Under the pieces are notes generated by a model, which was not told where the DNA came from, did not search any database, and worked only from the letters and a program-made list of their open reading frames with translations. Made by a program: the position numbers and the translations under genes. A DNA stretch of 64,000 nt from Limnephilus marmoratus. Taxonomy: Eukaryota; Arthropoda; Insecta; Trichoptera; Limnephilidae. Numbering within the stretch: the first letter of the stretch is position 1; every line of letters starts with the position of its first letter. Location of the stretch: the NCBI GenBank assembly GCA_917880885.1, contig OU862907.1, positions 65,777,072-65,841,071 of the forward strand. Reading direction: 5' to 3'. Shown piece by piece: positions 23,001-35,000 of the stretch.

Positions 23001-26000
23001 CCGGGACAATGCAATCGCGACAAGCAATGACGTCATATGTAGTATATAGCCGCATGGTACTATTATTAACAACTGCCAGTTACAATAATAATCGTAATAT
23101 CGTCAATCTCTCCATATCCGGAGAGATACACAAACTTACAAATCCGTAGTACTTACACTTGCCAGGGGATGCTAATCATGCGAACTGTTAACGTAAGTGG
23201 CGCCATCATTTTGCATTGCTTTAATGCGGTTCTATTACAAAATTACATACAAATCGTATACAAACGCCACGTACGAAAACGGTTTTACGTAAGGCGCGGC
23301 ATCAGAGTAGCATTCTTAGCCAGATTCTTAAATTTCAAACGTACAGTCTCTAAACTATGAGGGGGGACCCAAAAGTAACTTTAGTTGTGCTGTGGTAGAG
23401 AGGAAGAGTGGGGGGACCCATCGTTCGACCAGGATCCGTTAGGGTCAGTCATGGACATATGAATATATCTGGACCTGCCCTAAGTGATAAAAGCATATTA
23501 TTTCCCCCTCCCCATAACGGTTTGGATCGTTATGGGGAGGGGGATCGAATCGACGAGAGCCTCGCTTGAATCTAAAAAATGTGACATCATCATTCTTGTC
23601 CTGACCAGCGCCGAGCACGCATCGTACATTTTACGAACAAAAATGAGAGCTTGTGCTATACATTATACCCTAATATATGTGGATATAGCGAATGTGGGCG
23701 TTTCTCCAGTGAGCTCGTCGCTGGTTACAGGGGTAAATAAATTATGAAACATTTGTAAAAGTGTCTTAACTAAATACGGCAACAAAATATTCTTCTGTGA
23801 AAAAGGGACTTTCATTTTCCGCATTTAGACTACGCAAATATGTTAATAACTTGGCGGGCAATTCGCATTCCCACGTAAAAAGGTCTTTTCATTCAAAAGC
23901 AAATTTTGCTTTTAAGAACTAAATGGTGATATTATAATGCGAGATGCCTATATACTGTCAGATTGATTTTTTAACGAATCACAGTCATCTTTCCCCTCTT
24001 CGCCCTCCATAGTTTGGTTTTACCCCTCATCTGTATCTTCTTGTCTATCCATATGGATGTCTATGGGGTCAGTCCTCCTGAGTCAGTATGCAAAGTTGTG
24101 TGGCAATGAGTGCATCGGTTCGCCCGTGAATTTTTTTTTTAGTAAAACAACTTTTTCCATTTCGGCAAAAAAGTGACGGCAGATTATCGAGAGCAACGCG
24201 CGGCTGTGAACTTTTGTTTCCTGTTGAGGAAATTGGCAAATTATTGCAATGCTGACTGCTTATGGGGATGTTGTCCTAGGTAAAACCAGAGTCTACAAGT
24301 GGTTTTCACGTTATAAAAATGGATAAATGTAAATTGAAGACTAACCCCATTCAGGACGCCCCTCAATGTCAAAAAGTGACGAAAACTTCAACAAAATCAG
24401 TGTTCGTTCGTGGTGACCGTCGCCGAACCATTGATCAACTCTGTGAGATGTCTGGAATGTCATGGAGTTCAATTCAGAGGATTGTAACCGAAGAATCGCA
24501 CATGAGAAGGGTTGCAGCCAAATTTGTACCCCGCCTTCTTACAGACGAGAAAAGGGAGCGTCGACTTCAGGCATGTTAAGAGCTTCAAAATCAGTTCGAA
24601 GAGGACCCTGAATTTTTTTCCAAGGTGATCTAGCCCCCCGTGACTTCTCTTTGTTCCCCACACTGAAAAGGGACATGAAAGGAAAGCGTTTAGTCACTGT
24701 GGAGGAGGTAAAACAAAAATCGCCGGAAGGTCTAAAGGACATTTATTTATTTGTTTTATTATACTCCCAGAGGGCTTTTACATAAATAAATAAAGGCAGA
24801 ACATCTTTAACATGAGAAGGAAATAATATAAATAAAATTACAATAGAAATAAAAAGTACATAAATTAAATAAAAATATAAGCAACAAAAATTTAAAGTAC
24901 AGTGAGATATAAAAACGATAAGTTATGATAAAAAAATTGCATTACATGATACCAAAATACAAACAACAAAAATTTTAAAGTAAGGTGATCAGAGGTTTAC
25001 AAAATTGCAACATTAACCATGTCTAATAAAACCTATGTATTAGTTTCGCAAAGTAGCAAACCGCTACATCCACTACCTCTGCAAGTTGCAGGAGTTCGGA
25101 ACTGTCCAATTTGGATTTTAATATTTTAGATTAGAAAGTTAAATCATTTTTTTTAAATAACATGACAACAACAATTTAACCGGTCAAAGGCCACGCCATT
25201 TCACGAAAATTCACTAAAAAAGCACCACTTTGAATTTTGAATTGAATGTTTTGTTGATTAATTTTGAGCTATCGTATATTTCATTGACTGAAACACGTTC
25301 CTTGCATTTATTACGTAAATTAATAGGTTTTACGATGATTTAGTCGTTGAACACGCATAAACTGCGACGCATCTGCGATGGGTAAATTCGCGGTAAATTC
25401 TGACGTTTATGAGTTACAGATAAAATCGTTTAAAAATATTCTGGTGTTTTTTTTTTTTTTTTACATTAACACCACACAGGAGGCCCTGAGGAAAATAATT
25501 TCCCTCAGGGCCTATGTCATCTTTGTAGATGCTGTGTGGAGGGTCTTTTTGAGGAAAGGAAGGAGTGAACATGGGTCTTGAAGAGACCCATGTTGTAGGA
25601 GGGAAGAAACACAGAGGCCGGCAAATCGTTCCACAGCCGAGCCGTTGAACTCAAGAACGAGTCATAGAAACGACCCGTTCTCATGTGACTAATGTCAACC
25701 GTGTACAAATGTTGGGCGCGTGTTTGGCGTGTTTCCCGACTATGCACCGGTGCCGAGGGGATTAATGATGCTAGTGCCTCGGAGCATCTTCCATTGTAAT
25801 ACCGGTAGAACAAGGACAGCATTCCCACCTGACGCCTATGCTCTAAAGATTGCAGTCCGTCTGTTAAGATGGGAGAATCTATCAAACGGACCGCCCGTTT
25901 CTGCACAGAGTCAAGGGTTTTTTTTAGGTATTTTGGAGCTCCAGACCAGAGGTGGCTGCCAAATTCAACCGTGGGGCGCACTTGCGATTTGTACAGGGTT

Positions 26001-29000
26001 AGCAGTTGGGTACTATTAAAGTATCTGCGGGCCCTGTACAGTACGCCCAGTTTCTGAGAGGCTAACTTAACTCTGGTTTCGATGGAGCCCCCGTACCTGA
26101 GCTGGTCACTTAGAGTTACACCAAGCATATCAATGGAGGTCCTGTTCGGAAGGTTGCTTCCGTTGAAGGAGACTAGATTTTCATTTCGATCCCTTTTAGA
26201 CGTTATCAAACATGATTGGGTCTTTGAAACATTAAATTCGACGAGGTTATTCTTACCCCAAGAGAAAATACTCTCGAGGTAACCGTCCATTCTTTGCTTC
26301 AAAGCCCTCCGAGCTATTGGAGTTTGTGTGCCCTTTGGGGGCTTGTCAAACAAAAAGCTATCATGGACTGTACTGTCATCCGCGTAACAATGAATCGGTG
26401 CACATGACAAGAGGTCATTGATGTGCAACAGAAACAAAGTCGGTGACAGAACCGATCCCTGTGGGACGCCAGCATTTATCGAATGCGAAGAAGAGGTGAA
26501 ACCGTCAGCAACCACCTGAATCGACCTCTCCCTCAAAAAGTCGGCAATCCACTTACACAAGGATGCGGGAAGTCCGTAAGAAAGCAGTTTGTTGACAAGC
26601 CCTCGGTGCCAAACCCGGTCAAAGGCCTTGGAAATATCCAGTGCAACCGTTTGGGTCTCACCGAAACGTTCCAGGCACCGCCCCCAAACATGCGTCACAT
26701 ACGCGAGAAGATCACCGCACGAGCGGTTCCGCCGGAATCCGTATTGACGGTCGTTAATAATTTTGTTCTTCTCGAGGTATGTGAGCAGTTTGTCGTTGAT
26801 CACACGTTCCATTACCTTAGACAGAACTGATGTGATCGCTATGGGGCGGTAGTTGGCTGGGTTGGAGCGGTCACCCTTCTTTGGAATAGGGTGAATGATC
26901 GCTTTTTTCCAACCAGAGGGCACAGAGCCAGACTTCAGGGACATTTTGAAAAGCTTCGTCAAAATTGGAGCTATTCTGCAGCGCACCTCTGTAATAACAG
27001 GGCAGGTATTCCGTCAGGCCCACTAGCTTTATTAATATCAAGCCCTCGTAAGACTTGGAGTACATCCCGATGCCGGATCCTCAGCTTTTTCATATGAAAA
27101 CCGCAGTGAGGAACCGACGGCGGGGTAGCACCTTGATCATCGAGGGTCGAGTTTTCCGCGAACATTTTGCCTAATAAGTTAGCCTTTTCGGCGGCGGTAT
27201 TTGCTACTGTTCTGTTTTCGGACGTTCGAGATGTGTTGTAGGCTCGGTAAGCCGCGTTTTTTCGTCGCACTGCTTCAGAGCATTGTCGACTGAACCACGG
27301 CTTTGAGCCCACACCAGTTTCTTTAACAGTGGATTGGATGAAGCCATCCATCGCGGATGTGATAACTTCACCAATTTCCTGGGCACATCTTGAGGGATCC
27401 GAGGTCCGAAAACAGACAGCTGACCATGGGAAAGCATTAAAATGTGCCCGCAGACCAAACCAATCTGCTGATCTATAGTGCCACACTTTTCTCTTCAGCC
27501 GCTCGTTTGGCGGTCTGAAGGTTACGGGGATTGACGTCGTCACCAGGCAGTGGTCGGACGATCCTAAAGGCGCTGTGACGTCAATCTTGTAGCCGTGTGG
27601 CACAGTGGTTAAAAACAAATCTAACAGATTGGGCGGTGAGTCTGGACATCAGGAACCCTTGTAGGCTCCTGAACCATTTGCTCCAGTCCGTGGCAGAGGG
27701 CAAAGGATTCCGCCTCTCGTCCAGCCGAGTCCGTTGGTCCTGAGAACTTTAACCAAGGTTCGTTATGAACATTGAAGTCCCCCAGGACCACAAACTCTGC
27801 CGTAGGGAAGCGGGGCAGGAGGTCATCAATAGTATTACTTAGATGTTTGAAGAGTTCGGACGTATCTGAAACGCTAAGGTTCGGTGAGCGGTATAGACAC
27901 GCGTAAAATCTTACCGTACTGGCAAGATTGACACGCACCCACATTACGTCGAATCTGGAGTTCTCCAGATTCAACAGTCGCACACAGTTGACGTCAGCTC
28001 GGCTGAAGAGACAGACACCTCCTTTGGGTCTGAATTTGCCAACGAGGGTGAAGCCCGGGCAATCCAGATAGGTGGCGTCTGTAGGCTCGGCTATCTGCGT
28101 TTCGGAAAGGAAGAGAAGGTTAGGGCGTTGGGAGAGAAGGTGTTGGTGGACGAAGTTTAAGTTTTTGTGCAGGCCGCGAATGTTGGTGAAATTCACCAAC
28201 AGCTTTGGCCTGCACCGGGGACTCCTGCTTCTCACCGTTGTGATAGTGATATTACTGTTGTTTGTGCAATTCATGATTTTATACGGTTTTTTTTTTTTTT
28301 TTTTTTTTTTTGTTGCAAGGTGAATGAAACTTTTACGCGTCTCATAGAGTAATGTTGGCGCAAGCGATTCTGACCCAGTTCTTCATACAAATTCTGTACA
28401 TAGAAGGGCCAAAATCGCAGACCAAAAGTTTTTGGTCGAAAATTTTATTCAAATTTTCAAATTTTCGAATTATTTTCTCGCACATGCGCACACGACGCGT
28501 GCGCCGGCGCGTCTCCGGCCCATTAGAGGTTAAATTACATCCCGATAAGTGAATTTAAAAACTGTTTTGAACAATGAAAAAAGCGTTTGGAGAAATGCAT
28601 TGTGGTAAATGGAGAATACTTGCAAGGTGATCAAAATTTGGTGTAAAAATATTGAAAAATAAAGAAGTTATGACGAAATTACCCTTTTTTGGGTCCCCCC
28701 TCGTATTAATACTGTTTTATTACATACTAGCAGACCCGGAAACACAACGCCATTACCCAACCGTTATAAAATCCACACCACCCGCTTGCCAGCTGCCCGC
28801 TGCCCGCTGCCTGAATTGAATATTTGAATTTCTCGGCTTTTCTCTACTATAATAAGCATGTATTATACATATAAACATTCCTCTTCAATCACTCTATCTA
28901 TTGGTGAAAACCGTGTGAAAATCTGTTGCGTAGTTTAAAAGATTAACGCGCACATACATTTTGAGCGACTTCATTTTATACTATGTAATGATGATAATGA

Positions 29001-32000
29001 TGCAATTCGAGCGATCGCCACTAATTATACAATGCTTTCAATGCAACACTGGATATTTGAAAAGGGAAAATCAAATACCTACTTACTCTAGGACATCTAT
29101 TTTCCAATTTCTTCCGTAGAACGAATTTCAAAAGTGACTATAGTACGGCCCGCCAGCCGTTTTAAATCGCACAAAAATATGTTTTCTTTGAATTTCTCGG
29201 CTTTTCTCTAATATAATTTAAATGTATTATACATATAAACATTCCTCTTCAATCACTCTATCTATTGGTGAAAACCGTGTGAAAATCCGTTGCGTAGTTA
29301 AAAGATTAACGCGCACATACATTTTGAGCGACTTCATTTTATACTATGTAATAATGATGCAGTATGTTAGACTTACCTGCGACTGGTTCTGCACTAGGGA
29401 GGGGTTCCACAACAGATTGGGACAAGCTGTCACCAAATCCTTGGACACAAACAAACAACACACAATAAGCACAGGCGAGGTTTAAGCCAAGCAGAACACC
29501 AAAAGAAGCGACAATAATAAGCACGTACAGTCAGTCAAGAAAGCGCAGAAATGTATTAACCCATTGGCCACAGAATAAATGAACTAAAAAATTGGCCTTT
29601 ACCACTGAATTAATTTTGTACCAAAAATTGAAAACCTGCATTGGTGTACTAAATCTATTGTAACTTTTGAACCATATATTCAAAAGAATAATTTTTTTTA
29701 AATTGTTTACATATTGAATGAGGGTAAAGAAAAACATAAAAATAAAATTTTCAAAAATATTAAAACATCTGTAAATAAGGATTCAAATATAACCTTCTCT
29801 TTTTTCGTAAGTTTTTTCCACATTTTATTCAAAAAGTTACAAAAAAACACAATATTCATAAATCGAACAATAATAATTTTTGTTTTTTTGCATATTTACT
29901 GATATCTAATAAAATAATTTGGTATGATAGTCCTCAAAGCAATCAGGGACGTTCAGGGTAACTACCAAAAGCCTAGAACCACTCGCCATTTTGAAGAAAT
30001 AAAATGGCGGCTGGCTGCATATAAAATTTAAAACACAAATATCAGGGAAAAAACATAAGAAACATATTATATCCAATTCCACGAAATGAATGATTATACC
30101 TACAGAGCTTTCGGCATTTAAAATTTTATTAAAAAATGTCACTGTCGTGCTCGTTTTCCGTTTTTTGGTGGACTTACTCTAGCCCGTCAGCGCGCAGGGG
30201 TTTGTGGTTAAGTACCTGAGTTGCACACCCAGCAGGCTGTCGGGGTTTGTGGCCAATGGGTTAACTTACCATGTCAGATTTTATTTCTGTATGTTGTCTG
30301 TGGTATACTTGATAATGAAAGGTGCATATCTATGGAAAAAGGACTTCATTTTAACCGTAAACAGCTGATCAAAAATTCATTGCGAAAAAAATATTAAGAA
30401 AATTTATTTTTAACATCGTTATAAAATAGTCTACGAAGATCAAATTTGCGACATCCATGGTCATAATCGATAAAGCATTTCAATAGCTTCGTTTTAAAAT
30501 AAATGGCTGGACGGGAAAACGTTTTAAATAATTACAATAAATGTTTTACGAATGGTAGGAAAACGTAGACTAATTTTGGACCGCTATCAATCGCAGAAAA
30601 ATTAAAGTGGTGCATTTTTCGACCATAATCGTTCCAGTGGTTAAAACAAAGCTAGTTCTGTCTATACTTTGCTAGTGTTACTAGCTTACTAGTTTGCTAG
30701 TACTGGCTTGAAATACTAGCATTGTGTGAGGGTGTAATGGAAAGAATAGTGGATATAATTATTTCTTACCGGACTGTAGAGGACTTGCTTCTATGGTGGA
30801 TTGGAAGGATTCTGCTTGTCCTTCGCTGGTGGTTTCCGGAACTTCCACTATTCCTGGAATGTTCACATATTCATATTAAGTTTAAAAGAACTTTCTGGAA
30901 TCGAAATGTGGAACAAAATCTCTGAAAATGCAATTAACTCTTCCGCAGCCAAGTGGGGCCGTAGGTAGTACCCAAAATTACTATCTTCCTTATATCAACT
31001 AAAATATTTTGATAAGATTTTACGTATTCCTGCGCAAAGAATTAATACATAAGTTGGCATTTAAAAAAAAATGTAAAAAAATCGTAGATCGCAAGAAAAA
31101 TATTTTGTCAAAAAATAGGTAATATTCCTTGCCTAAACAAAAATTACTTGCGTGGCGGAAACAGAAACCATATGCATAAGTCAGTAGGTATAATACACCT
31201 AGCCCTTGCGCGCCGTGACTGGCATCGACTGTAGTAGCGGCTGCGGGGGGGAAGGGTTTGCTTTAACTTTGAGAGGTGTAACGTTGCGCATTTATCCCTA
31301 CATGATTATTTCTATCAATAATAACAATAACTAAAAAATATTAATATTTATTGAATGAAAGACATGACAATTTGAACGTTTTATTAAATACGACCGACAA
31401 GGAGAGGTACTTACATAATTATTACCTACAAAATATTTTATTAAACCTCTTTCAAGGAGCGGATGATAAATTATACGATAGGTATGTATGTATAATTATG
31501 CTTTAATACATATATGTTATTATTATACATGTATTCCGGAAATATGTTTTCGGATTTAAAAATACATATATCCATTTTTTAGCGCGCTTCATTTATATAT
31601 TGATAATGATATTTTGCCAGTTCCGAAAAATCCCCAAAAGGCGCTTATATGAAAGATATATAGTCTGTCAAATAACAGTAGAAAATATATGAGGGCGCCA
31701 CTGTTGATCAAATGGCAATACTAAACACATAACTCATGGTGTTAAAGTAAAGCTGTGTAACCTACATTTTTATAAAAAATTAAAAAGGCATAATAGTGGA
31801 AAAAATATTTTTTCATTGCAGTATAGATACCCGCCGATCTCAAAATTAGAATTGCATATAGGTATATTATTATTATACTTTTGCAATATTGTGTTAACAT
31901 AATGAAGAATCACTATAATGTAATAAAATATAAAGCACAGTTTAGAAATTGCTCACATTATTTAATACTAGATAAAGTACTTAGCGTTGCCTGGGCTTAA

Positions 32001-35000
32001 GAGCATGTCTTTAATTTTAGATCTGAATATATTTAACTCATTCAGATCTAAAAGTAGTGTAACTAAACTGACCATTAGTGATTCTTCCTTTCAATCTATT
32101 TTTAAACTCAAATTTATGTTAAATGAAATTAAAGCAAATCGCTTTATAAGTCACCTTTTAATCAAATTTATGTCATGAAGAAAAAATGATCTTTAAAATG
32201 TGGTGTACTGTGTTCTATGCATTCAGTGTCATTGCACTTCAAAAAAATATTTGACAGTTAAATTGGTGTTGCCAGTCTACAAATTTAGTAGTTCCAGTTT
32301 TTATATTTTCTACACTTTTTTGACAGACTATAGTTATATTATTCGTCCATATCAGACAATAATTCTGTCAAAGTTGATATCAAAATAACTCATTGCTCTT
32401 CAAAAACAAAACTTCTTAAAAAGTAATATTCGTAATAAATAATATGTGCGCAACGTGACACCTCACCCAGTTGCGTGCTAACATGGTACCTACCTACTTC
32501 CTACAGATGAAGTATGGTGGGGCGAGCCGCGGAGACATCACAAAACTAACACAAACACATTAGTATTATGCCAACACTTGAGCTGAACGCACGCTCATTG
32601 TATGAACGAGTAGGTATTTCTAAAATTTTTCTAATGATTTTTAATTATTTTAAACCTGCCTACAGGTAGTCTGTAAGGATAATATAAATATGTATTTGGA
32701 ATTTCTATAGTTTTAATGCCTATAAGACAGAAAATTGCGTGGGGTCGTCGGACGACCCACATGGTTACCAAAGTTTTGTTGTGCAACTTGGCCTGTCGAG
32801 AGTTAACTAAAATAGTGAATTTATTGAGTAGGTTTTTTTTTTAATCTAACACAGAATAAATAAGAACACAAGAAATATAAATCTGGGAAAAGTCTGATCA
32901 TTCTTTGCATAAATTTCATATTCAGAGCTGTGTTTTATTACCATTATTATGAAATTCTAATGGAATGACGATATACAATAATAGGCAAGTGTAAAAGAGA
33001 CAGAATGCGCACTAAATGGGCTAGAACCAAAAGATGCTAAGTTATTGGTTTCCATTCAAATCAAAGAAAGGAATTTCTATTGTTCTTCTTTATTCTATGT
33101 TAAATTTACAAATTTGAACTGAAATAAATTAAATATAGTAAAATTGAACTAAATTAAATTGAAATAAACTAAATTGAAATGAATAAAATTGAAAAATAAC
33201 CAAATTGAACCGGATTAAATCGATATTTAAATAATAAATTAGACCACATTAAATAGAAATTAAAGTGAATTGAATATTAACTAAACTAAAAGAAATTGAG
33301 TAAATAAAGCTAAATTGAATTGAAATTAAACTAAACTTAACCGTTTTCGTTATTTGTTTTTAGGGTGTTATGCCGTGTTGCGCTACCTCCTTCTTTAGCC
33401 AATGTTTCGGACATCGATTTAGTGAACTTTCTATTCCGTTCCGCGGCAATGACGCCACTGCTTATTTTGTACCGGTGAAAGTTAGTGGAGCTGGCGACAC
33501 GGTATCGCTTTCAAGTAAATAAGCACACATTTCACCACTAAAATTACACATCTACCGGATCTGCCGGATCTGCCCTGATGATGGACACTGCAACGCCGTC
33601 CGAAACATTGGATAAGAAGGAGGTAGCGCAACACGGCATAACACCCCAAAAACAAATAACGAAAATACTTTTGGCCATGAAAATCTTAAAACGTATAAAC
33701 TTAACCGAATTAAACAGAAATTAAGCTGTTACACTAAACTAAATGATTTTTTTTTTAAGTTTTCTTTATTCATTGAATTAAACTAAATTAAACCGAATTC
33801 AACAAAAATTAAGCTGAATTGAATTGAAATTAAACTAAACTAAACCAAATCAAATATAAATTTAACTAAACTGAACTGAATTAAATTTAAAATTAAAATA
33901 AACTGAACTGAATTAAATAGAAATTAAACTAAACTCAACTGAATTAAATAGAAATTAAAGTAAATTAAGCTGAATTGAATTGAAAATAAGCTGAATTGAA
34001 TTGAAATTAAACAAAACAAAACCAAATTAAATATAAATTATACTAAACTGAACTGAATTAATATAAATTAAACTAAACTGAACTGAATTAAATATAAATT
34101 AAACTAAACTCAACTGAATTAAAAAGAAATTAAGCTGAATTGAATTGAAATTAAAGTAAATGAAATAAAAAGTAAGTGAAAGAAGCAACAAACCTTCCAG
34201 AACCTTCTTGCCCTCCATGCTGTCAGTGAGAGAGAGAGAAGACTCAAGCATGCTATCTCCCGCGCTCATCCTTTCCACGTAGGACTCAGGGAACAGACCA
34301 GTCTGGCCTGGAACATAAGAGAACATACAAATAACAAACAAATAAGATTGAGCTAATCTCATTTAATGATACCTATCTGTCTGAAAAGAGTTAAAAAAAA
34401 AAAAAATTTTTGAGATTGCGAAGTTTCTTTGTACTACAGTTGACCCGCGGTAATCCGATAAACATTTTGGAAGGCGGTGTCGGATAATCGAATTTGTCGC
34501 ATTTTAGAGTACCACTTGCCACCAACCGAAGCCATTGCGACATGTTCAGATATGCATTGTACGATGCTACAGCAATATATGAACGCCCGAGATCACATTC
34601 ACAAGCAAACTGAGACAATACACTTCGAGCAAAAGTCACACCATTTAAGCATGCATTGACGAAGATTTGCCACAATAAATATGCTTTGTACATACATTAA
34701 GGTAGGTCATTTTAAAAAAAAATGTTAATTCTAAATTCTAAGAGCGATAAAAAGGTGCCAAACGGGTTAAAAACAACGTGTTTAAAATTTTTCAAATTTC
34801 TGATATGATCTTTTTCCTCCGGATTCACTTTAAAGTTTTGAAAATTTTCATTTTAAGGGGTTATTTCTAGTGTATATAAAAATTACTATGAATCCTTTAA
34901 ACCATATTTTTTGTAATCTTCCATAGCAAATGTAGTATATATATGTATTTATGAAATCATTTACAAAAAGTCCCAAGTTTGAGTTTCACAAAATAATGCC

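Larger units (their letters stand above)
25448..28323 (-). mobile_element. CR1/jockey-like non-LTR retrotransposon, nearly complete, frameshifted
   Basis: The minus strand encodes an apurinic-type endonuclease and a reverse transcriptase, then a 3' UTR with a CCCTGAGGG hairpin and a poly(A) tail (T run at 25448-25465 on plus). An A run also precedes the first ORF (28288-28311). Two frameshifts make it inactive. The clade is uncertain (CR1, L2 or jockey group). Confidence 0.9.
23358..28703 (+). mobile_element. Mariner split by nested insertions
   Basis: The left end is TA|TGAGGGGGGACCCAAAAG at 23356 and the right end CTTTTTTGGGTCCCCCCTCG|TA at 28705; they are inverted repeats of mariner type. 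Transposase fragments flank both sides (24120-24740 and 28560-28640). About 3.8 kb of later insertions, mainly the LINE at 25448, separates the halves. Confidence 0.85.
33110..34185. repeat. AT-rich satellite (AAATTGAATTGAAATTAAAC type)
   Basis: Degenerate units of about 10-20 bp built from TAAACTAAACT and GAATTGAAATTAA fill the stretch. It is interrupted by the hammerhead element at 33344-33695 and runs up to within about 10 bp of the exon end at 34194. Confidence 0.85.

Noticed and set aside
34391..34693. Minus-strand 100-codon open frame near the pogo-like left end
   Set aside because: No recognisable motif; it spans a TIR and a poly(A)-type run.
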